40,080 nucleotides of DNA from JANXQE01 sp035651635 (GTDB lineage: Bacteria > Verrucomicrobiota > Verrucomicrobiia > Limisphaerales > UBA8199): NCBI GenBank assembly GCA_035651635.1, contig DASRFK010000015.1, positions 1-40,080 on the forward strand, written 5' to 3'. This document shows, piece after piece, positions 6,913 to 14,090 of this stretch. The notes below the pieces were generated by a model. The model was not told the DNA's origin and did no database searches. It saw only the letters and a list, made by a program, of their open reading frames with translations. The translations under genes were made by a program, and so were the position numbers. Position 1 is the first letter of the stretch; each line of letters begins with the position of its first letter.

Positions 6913-7007
6913 GTTTAACCACTGGATGTACGAACGAGTCGTTCGCTGATCCGAATTCCTGTTTCTCTCATTCAATTGCCTCGTACCGATGAGCTTACAT
7001 CATAAAC
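6913..7007 (-). other. Possible attC-like site upstream of the metallopeptidase cassette
   Basis: On the minus strand R' is GTTAAAC (6919-6913), and the metallopeptidase ATG is nine bases further on. A matching R'' is poor: GTTTATG at 7007-7001 has the last two bases off. Arm complementarity is weak, mainly GATGTA and TACGA segments. I keep it because the position relative to the gene start is the same as at the better site. The alternative is that it is only a chance core motif. Confidence 0.35.
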
Positions 7008-7061
7008 CGCAGTGATCAACACCGATTGAACCGAGGACCGGACCTTTTCCCCAAAGCATTT

Positions 7062-7124
7062 CTCCCTTTTTTGAAGTTTGGTTTTCCGCTATAGGCGCGG
7101 AAAACCAAACTTCAAAAAAGGGAG
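7062..7124. repeat. Perfect 28-bp inverted repeat (long hairpin)
   Basis: The arms 7062-7089 and 7097-7124 are exact reverse complements over 28 bases (CTCCCTTTTTTGAAG... to ...TTCCGC), around the seven-base loop TATAGGC. The homopurine/homopyrimidine ends (CCCTTTTTT and AAAAAAGGG) give A/T tracts inside the stem and not after it, so it is not a classical terminator, although it could stop transcription in either direction. No gene is supported between 6904 and 7349. Confidence 0.9.
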
Positions 7125-7145
7125 CTGTTCATTTTGTGTCTTTTA

Positions 7146-7181
7146 CCCAGGGCGGCGCTCATTCCTCGCTTTGGCCCTGGG
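7146..7181. repeat. Short inverted repeat CCCAGGGC/GCCCTGGG
   Basis: Eight-base perfect arms (7146-7153 and 7174-7181) enclose 20 bases in the gene-free stretch after the long hairpin. The surrounding text (TACCCAGGGCGGCGCTC, then CCCTGGGCTATTTCG) resembles a non-coding repeat that I associate with Planctomycetes/Verrucomicrobia genomes, but only one copy is in this window. Confidence 0.45.
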
Positions 7182-7349
7182 CTATTTCGCGTCGTCCTTA
7201 CAGGACTTCAGTCGGGCGCGCTCCGCCCACACTTGCAGAAACGATTTCTTTCAACAATAGTCATGGCTCCAGGTAAGTGGACAATAACCGGACGGCGCGA
7301 GGCGGGCCATGCGGACACCTCGGCTATGGCCCAATCCGCGAGGGACATT

Positions 7350-7547
7350 TCACATTGGTGGTGCTTTTTCCAAACGTTCACCAATCAGGCCGCGTGTGTG
7401 GAGAGCCTCTTGCAACACCGGAAACATGCGTCCAGCCCAAAACTTCTCGGCTTCCGTTGGGTCTTGCTCCTCAATTCTAAAACTCGCGCCCGTCCCCTTC
7501 GGCTCTCCTTTTACCGCTTCCTCAATCTCTACAATCAGCTTTATCAT
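7350..7547 (-). CDS. Small hypothetical protein
   Basis: A 65-residue frame starting MIKLIVEIEEAVKGEPKG and continuing through FRIEEQDPTEAEKFWAGRMF. Its amphipathic composition and balanced charge look like a genuine cytoplasmic protein. It lies 34 bases downstream of the secreted-protein gene on the same strand, so the two may be co-transcribed. The ribosome binding site is weak and I do not recognise a family. An antisense frame is also open, so it remains tentative. Confidence 0.5.
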   Translation of the reverse strand: MIKLIVEIEEAVKGEPKGTGASFRIEEQDPTEAEKFWAGRMFPVLQEALHTRGLIGERLEKAPPM

Positions 7548-7581
7548 GACGTTTAGCCTAGCACAGGAAGCCCGGAGATCT

Positions 7582-8025
7582 TCAATTTGCCGGCCACTCC
7601 GGCAGCTTTACCTTTTCGAAGTCCAAACTCGGCGCGTTGAGGTTCAGATAGACCGTGAGTTGATCGGGCCGGGCCTGGGAGTAGTCGAGCTGCCAAGGGC
7701 TGTCGCGCCGCTGTTCGTCGTCGCGACCGCGATAGAGGATGAGCCGCAGACTAATGCCGTGCAAACCGCGAAGTGCGTCGAAGAATTCGTTCAACGACGC
7801 TGCGTCGCCCTCAAAGCTCAGCCGCGTGCCGAAATCAGGCGGCCAGTAGCTGACAATGCCGTCGACAAATTTAAAGCGCTCGTCCTGGATAACTTGACGG
7901 ATGGCCGCGGCTCGGGCCGGGTTGTAATCTTTCGCGAAATTAATGTCCCGTCCGATCCGGATACTCAGGGGCAAGGCCGTGGAGGCCACGAAAACAAGGA
8001 AGATAAACAGGTTTCTGGTCTTCAT
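7582..8025 (-). CDS. Secreted or membrane-anchored hypothetical protein
   Basis: A 147-residue protein with a typical N-terminal signal or anchor (MKTRNLFIFLVFVASTALPL), a mature part rich in Arg and Asp, and an acidic C-terminus. No catalytic motif or known domain is visible. It contains a hydrophilic alpha/beta-looking pattern (FDALRGLHGISLRLILYRGR). The ATG at 8025 gives a proper signal peptide and is preferred over a TTG two codons upstream. A MITE-like element lies directly upstream, in its presumed promoter region. Confidence 0.7.
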   Translation of the reverse strand: MKTRNLFIFLVFVASTALPLSIRIGRDINFAKDYNPARAAAIRQVIQDERFKFVDGIVSYWPPDFGTRLSFEGDAASLNEFFDALRGLHGISLRLILYRGRDDEQRRDSPWQLDYSQARPDQLTVYLNLNAPSLDFEKVKLPEWPAN

Positions 8026-8053
8026 ACTCAATTGACACGCGCGGGTGGGGTTT

Positions 8054-8175
8054 ATTAGAGCGTGTTTTAGAATGCGGTTTGGAGGGGCGGTTTAGGCGGT
8101 TTTGACGCTGGGCCGCCTAAAGGCGGGACTCCAAACCCAGAGGGGGCCGCCTGAAGGGGGGACTCCAAACGCGGA
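8054..8175. repeat. MITE-like palindromic element, copy 2
   Basis: It begins with ATTAGAGCGTGTTTTAGAA and contains GGTTTGGAGGGGCGGTTTAGGCGG. The counterpart GCCGCCTAAAGGCGGGACTCC follows, and then a second GCCGCCTGAAGGGGGGACTCC. It belongs to the family at 5541 and 25687 but seems to lack the right-hand terminal repeat, so it may be degraded. It sits between the secreted-protein gene and the zinc-ribbon gene. Confidence 0.7.
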
Positions 8176-8208
8176 CCGGAGTCGAGGCTTCCCCGCCGCA
8201 AACAATAC

Positions 8209-8231
8209 GGCGCGGGCATCGCACCCGCGCC
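8209..8231. repeat. Perfect hairpin GGCGCGGG/CCCGCGCC
   Basis: Eight-base perfect arms (8209-8216, 8224-8231) enclose a seven-base loop CATCGCA. The sequence resembles the GCGCGGGCATC hairpins at 9406-9533, so it is probably a single REP-like unit. No T-run follows, so a terminator role is doubtful. Apart from this and the element at 8054-8175, nothing is supported in 8026-8504. Confidence 0.6.
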
Positions 8232-8504
8232 TTGTAATTGCCACAACAGCCCACCGAATCGCCTCGCAGGCCGGGAAGGTCCGCTGAAAGCATGCAGCTA
8301 CTGTGGACTGATAAGAATTACTCCACGAATGGTATGTTTGCAAGCATTGTCTTAATGATCGCCGCGCTCCACAAAATTGTCAGCGCTGAACGAGTGACCT
8401 GCGATTCGGCTGGAACGTGGGAGCAAATTGCGCAATCAATAAGCGGTGGTGTGCAAGGCCGGCGCCTGTGGGTCTGTCTCGCAAATGCGCCGCGAACAAC
8501 AGCA

Positions 8505-8717
8505 ATGAACATCGACAAGTGCCCGAAATGCGGCGCAAAAATGGAGGAGGGGTTCCTTACCGATGGTAAGTTCCCGACACGTTGGATGGCGGACAAGCCA
8601 CAAACATCCGTTCAGGGTGACGCAACTGCACCGGGCAGGGAACAACGCCGAATTGAGAGCTTCCGCTGCATTGAGTGCGGCCATCTGGAATTGTATGCGC
8701 GAGCGCTCATCAGCTAA
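8505..8717 (+). CDS. Zinc-ribbon protein (DUF6487-like)
   Basis: A 70-residue protein with two Cys pairs forming a zinc ribbon: CPKCGAKMEEGFL near the N-terminus and CIECGHLELYA near the C-terminus. The spacing and the EEGFLTDGK and RRIESFRC segments match my memory of the DUF6487 family, whose function is unknown. The ATG at 8505 is chosen because the family begins just before the first CxxC; longer in-frame starts upstream run through non-coding sequence. Its stop codon overlaps the stop codon of convergent trpF. Confidence 0.75.
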   Translation: MNIDKCPKCGAKMEEGFLTDGKFPTRWMADKPQTSVQGDATAPGREQRRIESFRCIECGHLELYARALIS

Positions 8718-9355
8718 GCGGTAATGGATGATGAAACCGCGGCCATTTTTGCGGCCTGGATGAAGGCGCGGACTTTCTGCAAATCCTTTTTGCCGGGGAC
8801 AGCCTCGACCCCGCTGGAAACGTCCACGCCGTAGGGTTGCACCGTGCGAACTGCTTCGGCAACGTTGTCAGGCGTCAAGCCCCCGGCCAGGAAAATGGGC
8901 CGGCCCAAGCGTATGGCCTGACGCGCCAGCGTCCAGTTGAAAGTCGCGCCCGTGCCGCCGGGTTGGCCAGGTACGAACGAATCCAGCAGCCAGGCATCCG
9001 TGGCGTACTTTTCAAGGTCCCGAAGCGATTGTTCGTCCTGCACCCGGACAGCTTTCATGCTCATCAAACCAAACTGGAGACAGTACTCGGGGGTTTCCGT
9101 TCCATGAAATTGCAGCAGATTCAACCCGCAGCTGGCGGCGGCGCCGAACACCATTTCATCGGGGGCATCGACGAACACGCCGACTTTAACGACGTGTGGT
9201 GGAAGCTTCCGGGCAATGACTGCGGCTTGCTCGAACGAGACGTAGCGCGGGCTGGGTTCGTGGAATACAAAGCCAATCGCATCGGCTCCCGACTCCGCGG
9301 CCGCAAGCGCGTCTTCGAGATTGGTGATTCCGCAAATTTTCACGATCACTGACAT
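8714..9355 (-). CDS. trpF: Phosphoribosylanthranilate isomerase
   Basis: Third step of tryptophan synthesis from anthranilate: isomerisation of N-(5-phosphoribosyl)anthranilate to the carboxyphenylamino-deoxyribulose phosphate. The 213-residue TIM-barrel protein starts MSVIVKICGITNLEDAL, with the catalytic Cys8 in the KICGIT motif. It continues with GADAIGFVFHEPSPRYV, LLQFHGTETPEYC, FLAGGLTPDNV and VDVSSGVE, the phosphate-binding end. The ATG at 9355 is preferred; one at 9373 would add six residues. It stands alone here, 7.5 kb from trpB, so the trp genes are dispersed. Confidence 0.95.
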   Translation of the reverse strand: MSVIVKICGITNLEDALAAAESGADAIGFVFHEPSPRYVSFEQAAVIARKLPPHVVKVGVFVDAPDEMVFGAAASCGLNLLQFHGTETPEYCLQFGLMSMKAVRVQDEQSLRDLEKYATDAWLLDSFVPGQPGGTGATFNWTLARQAIRLGRPIFLAGGLTPDNVAEAVRTVQPYGVDVSSGVEAVPGKKDLQKVRAFIQAAKMAAVSSSITA

Positions 9356-9405
9356 TGAGTTAGAGCATTCCATCAAAGCGCCGCGATCACAACCCGGTTT
9401 GCTGT

Positions 9406-9533
9406 GGCGCGCGGGCATCACTTGCCCGCAGGAACGCCCGGACACCGGCGGACCCGAACCTTTCCCTGGCCAGATGCGTGTCGGGCAACAGGTGGTTATC
9501 GTCCGTTTCTGCGGGCAAGGATGCCCGCGCGCC
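9406..9533. repeat. Inverted pair of GC-rich hairpins between trpF and tonB
   Basis: Two near-identical arms in opposite orientation (9406-9436 and 9504-9533) match over about 30 bases with one indel and one mismatch. Each arm is itself a hairpin: GCGGGCA-TCACT-TGCCCGC on the left and GCGGGCA-AGGA-TGCCCGC on the right. This nested, BIME-like arrangement fills most of the 230-base divergent intergenic region, where the promoters of both genes must also lie. Confidence 0.8.
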
Positions 9534-9585
9534 GCCCCGTAATGCAGTTGCTCCGGCTCTTGGGGTGCGGCAAGATGAGGAGAAA

Positions 9586-10605
9586 ATGTCTGTTGCCGGC
9601 ATACCGCAAACGTCGCTGCGCCAGGAACGGGCCGAGTCTTCACGACTGGCCTGGGCCTTTGTGATCTCGATGGTGTTGCACTTGCTTTTCTTTGGCGGTT
9701 ACGAAACCGGCAAGAAACTCAACTGGTGGCAAAATGCGCATTGGCCCAGCTGGCTTTCACCGGTCAAAAAACTGGCCGACGCGCTCAAGAAGAAAGAAAA
9801 TCTCCAGGCCGCCCAGGCGTTGCAGCCGTCCGAGCCTCCGCTGCTGTTTGTGGATGTCAACCCGGCGAACGCCAGCCTGGACCCTCCCAAAAACGCCACT
9901 CACTATTCCGATCTGAACACCCAGGCCGCCAATCCGGACATCGACAAGGACAGCAACGTGCCGAAAATCAGCGGTGAGCAGAAGCACGTGCCCAAAACCG
10001 AGGACGTGGCTCGCGCCAAGCCAATGCCCTTGCAGCCGGCCCCGGCACCACCCCCGCCCAAGGAGCCGGAACCTCAGGAACAAGCCAAAGCCAAAGCGGC
10101 CGAACCACCAGGAGATTTGGCAATGGCCAAACCCGAACCCAAGCCGGTCAAAGACCCCGGTCAGGCGCCTCATAAGCGGCCGCTCACCGTCGCGGAAGCG
10201 CTGGCGCGCCAACCGGACAACCAGATCGTCGGCCAGAAGGTGAAACAGGAGGGGGGCGTGCGCCGGAAACTGGAGACCAGCTTGTTCGATACCGTGGCGA
10301 CTCCTTTTGGCGCTTACGACCGGATGTTGATTGATGCCATCCAGACCCATTGGTACGCACTGCTCGACGAACGGAACTACGCGGCCGAGAGCCGTGGCAA
10401 GGTCGTGCTTCAATTCATACTTCATCCGGACGGACGGATCACCGATATGACGATGCCCGAAAACACCGCCGGCGAGGTGCTGGGTTACATCTGTGAAAAG
10501 GCGGTGATGGAGCCGGCGCCGTTCCCAAACTGGCCGATTGAAATGCGCCGGATGATCGGCGAAAACCGGCCCATTCAATTTACCTTCTACTACGACATCA
10601 ATTAG
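9586..10605 (+). CDS. TonB/TolA-like energy transducer
   Basis: A 339-residue periplasm-spanning protein expected to carry proton-motive energy from an ExbB-ExbD motor to outer-membrane receptors. There is a short cytoplasmic N-terminus, one membrane helix (LAWAFVISMVLHLLFF, about 21-36) and a long Pro/Ala/Lys-rich linker (about 80-215). A C-terminal TonB/TolA-like domain (about 240-339) contains GAYDRMLIDAIQTHWYALL and VVLQFILHPDGRITDM. The ATG at 9586 follows a strong GAGGAG ribosome binding site. exbB starts two bases after the stop codon, and the partner receptor is not in view. Confidence 0.85.
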   Translation: MSVAGIPQTSLRQERAESSRLAWAFVISMVLHLLFFGGYETGKKLNWWQNAHWPSWLSPVKKLADALKKKENLQAAQALQPSEPPLLFVDVNPANASLDPPKNATHYSDLNTQAANPDIDKDSNVPKISGEQKHVPKTEDVARAKPMPLQPAPAPPPPKEPEPQEQAKAKAAEPPGDLAMAKPEPKPVKDPGQAPHKRPLTVAEALARQPDNQIVGQKVKQEGGVRRKLETSLFDTVATPFGAYDRMLIDAIQTHWYALLDERNYAAESRGKVVLQFILHPDGRITDMTMPENTAGEVLGYICEKAVMEPAPFPNWPIEMRRMIGENRPIQFTFYYDIN

Positions 10606-10607
10606 CT

Positions 10608-11207
10608 ATGGAACTCATTGTTTATATTCTTCTTATCCTCACCTCGACGGTCGGGCTGGCGTTTATCATCGAACGCGGGCTGGCCTTGCGTTGGAGCAAG
10701 GTGTTGCCGCCGGCCATTGGAGCGGCGGTGGAATCGTGTCAATCGCCGGAAGATGTGCCGATGCTGAGGCGGGTGTGTCAGCAGCACAATTCGCCGATGG
10801 GCCGATTGTTGATCCTGGCGGCCGACCATCTGGATTGGCCGAAAGCCGAGTGCATCGACGCGGTGCAAACGCGGGCGCGGCACGAATTGACGCGGCTGGA
10901 GCGCGGGTTGGTGGTATTGGAGATTATCATCGGGATCGCCCCGCTGCTGGGACTGGTCGGAACGATTCTGGGGATGATCTCGGTTTTCGGCGATGTGGGC
11001 AAAGCGGGGCTGAACGACGCCGCGAAGCTGGCCCAGGGCATTTCACTCATCCTGCGCGCCACCTTGTTCGGCCTGTTGATTGCCATTCCAGCGCTCATTT
11101 TCTGGAGCTACTACACGAAAAAAATCGAGAACCTGGGCGTCGAGATGGAGTTCCTTTGCGACGAATTCGTCCGGCGCCAGTATCGCGAGGAAACCAGCAA
11201 GGCTTAG
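10608..11207 (+). CDS. exbB: ExbB/TolQ/MotA-family proton channel
   Basis: A 199-residue inner-membrane protein that with ExbD forms the proton-driven motor for the adjacent TonB-like protein. Three membrane segments are visible: 3-27, about 99-127 (EIIIGIAPLLGLVGTILGMI, the family signature) and about 145-167 (LILRATLFGLLIAIPALIFW). There is a cytoplasmic domain between the first two. It is only two bases from tonB and three from exbD, so it lies in the middle of a compact operon. Whether it serves TonB or Tol-Pal cannot be settled from sequence; no tolB or pal gene is nearby. Confidence 0.9.
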   Translation: MELIVYILLILTSTVGLAFIIERGLALRWSKVLPPAIGAAVESCQSPEDVPMLRRVCQQHNSPMGRLLILAADHLDWPKAECIDAVQTRARHELTRLERGLVVLEIIIGIAPLLGLVGTILGMISVFGDVGKAGLNDAAKLAQGISLILRATLFGLLIAIPALIFWSYYTKKIENLGVEMEFLCDEFVRRQYREETSKA

Positions 11208-11209
11208 GC

Positions 11210-11632
11210 ATGCGCTTCTTTACCCGAAAGCGTCGTCAGCCGCCGGCCATTATCATCGTGGCCTTGATCGACATCCTGATCGTTCTGCTGATTTTCCTGA
11301 TGGTCACGACTACCTTTAAACAACAACCCGCGTTGAGACTGGCGCTGCCGGAGTCCACCCAGGCTCAAAAGACCGGAGCGCATGAGGACGCTCCCCTGGT
11401 CCTGAGCATCGATGCGGCCGGCACGCTGCGCCTGGGTCCCGACTTAACGCCCGTCGCGGCGGATGCCTTGAAAGAGAGATTGATGGAAGCTCTTGCCAAA
11501 ACTCCTTCCCTCAAGCTGGCGATTAGCGCCGACAAGAGCGCGCCATTTGGTCAAATCGTGAAGGTGATGGACGCGGCGAAAGCCGCGGGAATCAAGGCCA
11601 TCAACGCTTTCACGAAAGAGCCAAAACCCTGA
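11210..11632 (+). CDS. exbD: ExbD/TolR-family biopolymer transport protein
   Basis: A 140-residue protein with one membrane helix (13-33) containing the family's essential aspartate (Asp21, in VALIDILIVLLIFLMV), followed by a periplasmic domain ending in VMDAAKAAGIKAINAFTKEP. It works as a dimer with ExbB to gate proton flow. The ATG at 11210 immediately follows the exbB stop. The tonB-exbB-exbD order and the tight spacing indicate one transcript. Confidence 0.92.
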   Translation: MRFFTRKRRQPPAIIIVALIDILIVLLIFLMVTTTFKQQPALRLALPESTQAQKTGAHEDAPLVLSIDAAGTLRLGPDLTPVAADALKERLMEALAKTPSLKLAISADKSAPFGQIVKVMDAAKAAGIKAINAFTKEPKP

Positions 11633-11717
11633 GGCGGTTAGGTTATGCCGGCCAAAGCTCCACATCCACCATTCTCATTAACATCCTGCTTCAGCGTGCC
11701 CAGAGCATATGGGCCGG

Positions 11718-12161
11718 TTAGGATTGCGGAAAAATTTGGTATAATAGCAAGTAAATCACGACACCGGTCACCGAGACGTACATCCAGAGCGGCCAGGTCC
11801 AGCGGGCAATCTTGCGATGCAGCTCAAAGCGCTGTTTCAGGGCGCGGCTAAGGGTGATTAAGACCAGCGGAACGATTACGACCGCCAAGAGCGTGTGGGT
11901 CAACAGAATGGCCAGGTAAATGGGCCGAAACCAAGCGGGGTTTCGGAATACCGTTGGCCCGCGGTGCAAATGATACGCAAGATAGCCATGATAGGTCAGG
12001 TAGCAGATTAGGAATAGAGTCGAGGTCACGAAGGCTGCCAGCATGCAATTGCGATGGGACCGCTGATCCTTTCGGCGGATGAAGTAATAACCCCAGCCCA
12101 AAAGCACAGCGCTCAGCCCATTCAAGCAAGCATTCACGATCGGCAGGTCCAGGGGACTCAC
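11718..12161 (-). CDS. DUF420 membrane protein
   Basis: A 147-residue protein with four hydrophobic segments and conserved histidines (ICYLTYHGYLAYHLHRG), matching the DUF420 family. Members often sit beside cytochrome oxidase or SCO1 genes and are thought to aid heme-copper oxidase assembly. Its start overlaps the stop of the SCO1 gene by four bases. No oxidase subunit genes are in the window. Confidence 0.85.
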   Translation of the reverse strand: MSPLDLPIVNACLNGLSAVLLGWGYYFIRRKDQRSHRNCMLAAFVTSTLFLICYLTYHGYLAYHLHRGPTVFRNPAWFRPIYLAILLTHTLLAVVIVPLVLITLSRALKQRFELHRKIARWTWPLWMYVSVTGVVIYLLLYQIFPQS

Positions 12162-12814
12162 GACTCATCCTCCAGTCGCCGGACTGCCGCGACAATGTCG
12201 TGCTTGACCCGGGCCGGGTCGACGTCTTCGCCGGTGGTCTCGAAGATCCCGCGCAACTGGCCGTGCTTATCCACGACGACAAAAATGGTGCTATGCACGA
12301 ACAAATCGGCCGGTGACTCCCGTTCCTCGGTTTTTTTTGGGATGGCCGTCAATTTCAAGGAATCGATGGCCACCTCGGCGATCTGTTTGGGAGTGCCGGT
12401 GAGAAACATCCACCGGTTGAAATCGGCGCCGAAGCGCTGCGCATAGGCTTTCAGGATGGGCGGCGAGTCGTATTCCGCGTCGGTGGTAAGAGACACGAGC
12501 TTCGCCTGGCTGGCGGGAGGGAGCGCGGATTGCAAATCTCGCATGAGCCGGGTCATTTTCAGGCACGGTCCGGGACAGCGGGTAAAAATGATGTCGGCGA
12601 CCCAGACCTTGCCAAGCAGGTTGCTCGAGGCAAGCGGCTGGCCGTCCTGGTTGGTCAGGACGAACGAGGCGACCTGACCATAAACGGGGAGAGAACGCGC
12701 TTTGGCAGCGCGCGACTTAAAGGCGGCCAGCAGAAATGCCAGGACCAGCAGGGTGGCCGTCAGAGCCAATCCGAGCCACAACAGTCGTGTGGTCTGACGA
12801 GAATAGGGATTCAC
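12158..12814 (-). CDS. SCO1/SenC family copper chaperone
   Basis: A 218-residue membrane-anchored thioredoxin-fold protein that delivers copper to the CuA site of cytochrome c oxidase. The N-terminal anchor is at about 11-31. The copper ligands are Cys80 and Cys84 in FTRCPGPC and His174 in LFVHSTIFVV. Length and layout are normal for the family. It lies between a DUF1232-like gene (9 bases upstream) and the DUF420 gene (overlapping), so the three form a probable oxidase-assembly operon. Confidence 0.93.
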   Translation of the reverse strand: MNPYSRQTTRLLWLGLALTATLLVLAFLLAAFKSRAAKARSLPVYGQVASFVLTNQDGQPLASSNLLGKVWVADIIFTRCPGPCLKMTRLMRDLQSALPPASQAKLVSLTTDAEYDSPPILKAYAQRFGADFNRWMFLTGTPKQIAEVAIDSLKLTAIPKKTEERESPADLFVHSTIFVVVDKHGQLRGIFETTGEDVDPARVKHDIVAAVRRLEDES

Positions 12815-12823
12815 TATGCCCTC

Positions 12824-13228
12824 TCAGGGCTGGCTGGTAATACGGGACCATTCCAGATTCTGGGAAGCGGCGTAGATGGCGAACACCTTCTCGTTTTGAA
12901 TCAAGACGGCCCGCACCACACTGGAGTCGTCCGCACGGCCCAAGTTCAGCACGGTATCGGGGATAATGCCGACCTTTTTGTGGGAATAAATCAGAGCGAA
13001 AACCGCCTGGGCGAACGCGATATAAGGCATGTCTTTGTAGGCCCCCTCGGCAATGTCCTCAACGGCATTGGCCAGAAACTCCAATTGGTCGACCAGATGG
13101 GGAAAAAGGGGCTCGTAAATCTGGGTGAATTCGAGTTTCCACTGCGGCAGATGTCGAAGCATCTTTTCGACCACAGCGGGTGTAATCGACGCCGCCCCAC
13201 GATTCACAAACTCGACGATCTCCGGCAT
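12824..13228 (-). CDS. Conserved hypothetical protein, DUF1232-like
   Basis: A 134-residue protein. The central AFALIYSHKKVGIIPDTV region, followed by LNLGRADDSSVVRAVL, resembles the DUF1232/YkvA pattern (IPD followed by a DD). It lacks the strongly hydrophobic helix of typical members. The ATG at 13228 is preferred over a TTG three codons upstream. It is first in the operon with SCO1 and DUF420 genes and divergent from rplU. The function is unknown. Confidence 0.7.
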   Translation of the reverse strand: MPEIVEFVNRGAASITPAVVEKMLRHLPQWKLEFTQIYEPLFPHLVDQLEFLANAVEDIAEGAYKDMPYIAFAQAVFALIYSHKKVGIIPDTVLNLGRADDSSVVRAVLIQNEKVFAIYAASQNLEWSRITSQP

Positions 13229-13280
13229 GCCGGGCAATCTAGCGGAAGGAACCCAAAAAGGAAGATCTAAAAATAGGCGG

Positions 13281-13309
13281 TTGACAGTTGATCGTGGTTT
13301 TGCTTAATT
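13281..13309 (+). promoter_or_regulatory. Candidate sigma-70 promoter for rplU
   Basis: A perfect TTGACA (13281-13286) is followed after 17 bases by TTAATT (13304-13309), which is preceded by TGC, an extended -10 motif. The rplU start codon is about 27 bases after the -10 element. The box composition is good at -35 and mediocre at -10; it was found by eye only. Confidence 0.5.
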
Positions 13310-13335
13310 AACCGTTCTTTCGGGACGAGACTTTT

Positions 13336-13647
13336 ATGTACGCAGTATTAGAAAGCGGCAGTAAGCAATATCGAGTCAGCGCCGGTGACAAGCTCCAAGT
13401 GGAGCGGCTCGCCATCGAGGCCGGCCAACCTGTGACTTTCGACCGCGTGCTGCTGGTCAACAACGATGGGAAGCTCTCGATCGGGTCCCCGACCGTGACC
13501 AATGCGACGGTAGTGGGGGATGTCCTCGAGCATATCCGGGGTGAAAAGAAAATCGCTTTTAAGATGAAGCGCCGGAAGGGTTATCACAAGACGATCGGGC
13601 ACCGTCAGGAACTGACGGTCGTTCAGATCAAAGAAATCAAACTATAA
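13336..13647 (+). CDS. rplU: 50S ribosomal protein L21
   Basis: A 103-residue protein of the large ribosomal subunit that binds 23S rRNA. It begins MYAVLESGSKQYRVSAGDKL and keeps the C-terminal signature FKMKRRKGYHKTIGHRQELT. It is the first gene of the classic rplU-rpmA-obgE set and is preceded by a good TTGACA promoter candidate. Confidence 0.97.
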   Translation: MYAVLESGSKQYRVSAGDKLQVERLAIEAGQPVTFDRVLLVNNDGKLSIGSPTVTNATVVGDVLEHIRGEKKIAFKMKRRKGYHKTIGHRQELTVVQIKEIKL

Positions 13648-13662
13648 CTTTAAGAAGTCGGT

Positions 13663-13950
13663 ATGGCACACAAGAAAGGTCAAGGCAGCGTCCGCAATGG
13701 ACGGGACAGCGTCAGCAAACGGTTGGGCGTGAAGCGGTATGGAGGTCAGTTCGTGACTGCCGGCAGCATTCTGGTGCGGCAGCGCGGCACCAAATTCATC
13801 GCCGGCCAAAACGTCGGCACCGGGCGGGATTGGACGCTGTTTGCGCTGGTGGACGGGAAGGTCAGCTTCGACCGGAATGGACATCGGGTGAATATCAAAA
13901 CCGAAACGGCCGCTGCCGCGAAAACGGAAGCCGCTCCCGTCAACAGCTAA
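13663..13950 (+). CDS. rpmA: 50S ribosomal protein L27
   Basis: A 95-residue ribosomal protein near the peptidyl-transferase centre. The N-terminus MAHKKGQGSVRNGRDS is directly in the mature L27 form, without the cleaved extension seen in Firmicutes. It continues with RLGVKRYGGQFVTAGSILVRQRGTKF. The C-terminus carries an extra Ala/Glu-rich tail. It lies 15 bases after rplU and is followed by a rho-independent terminator. Confidence 0.97.
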   Translation: MAHKKGQGSVRNGRDSVSKRLGVKRYGGQFVTAGSILVRQRGTKFIAGQNVGTGRDWTLFALVDGKVSFDRNGHRVNIKTETAAAAKTEAAPVNS

Positions 13951-13970
13951 AGCGGGTCATAATATTTTGC

Positions 13971-13997
13971 AGGCGAGGCCGATGCCTCGCCTTTTTT
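13971..13997 (+). terminator. Rho-independent terminator after rpmA
   Basis: Nine-base perfect arms AGGCGAGGC (13971-13979) and GCCTCGCCT (13984-13992) enclose a four-base loop, followed directly by a run of T to 13997. It lies 20 bases after the rpmA stop and about 93 bases before obgE, so obgE probably depends on read-through or its own promoter. Confidence 0.88.
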
Positions 13998-14090
13998 ATG
14001 CCACAAACCAGCCGCCTCATCCGGCCAATAACCGGCTGGACGAAGTCCTGAGCCGCAGGACTTCCAACCTCGCGAAGTCATTATTGTTTC

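Noticed and set aside
7548..7581. Another attC core before the small gene at 7350-7547
   Set aside because: No GTTRRRY core lies just upstream of its start and no palindromic arms are visible, so I do not extend the cassette array to this gene.
11740..11745. Consensus TATAAT with extended TGG on the plus strand
   Set aside because: It lies inside the 3' end of the minus-strand DUF420 gene, with no plus-strand gene following and no matching -35 box; AT-rich codons explain it.
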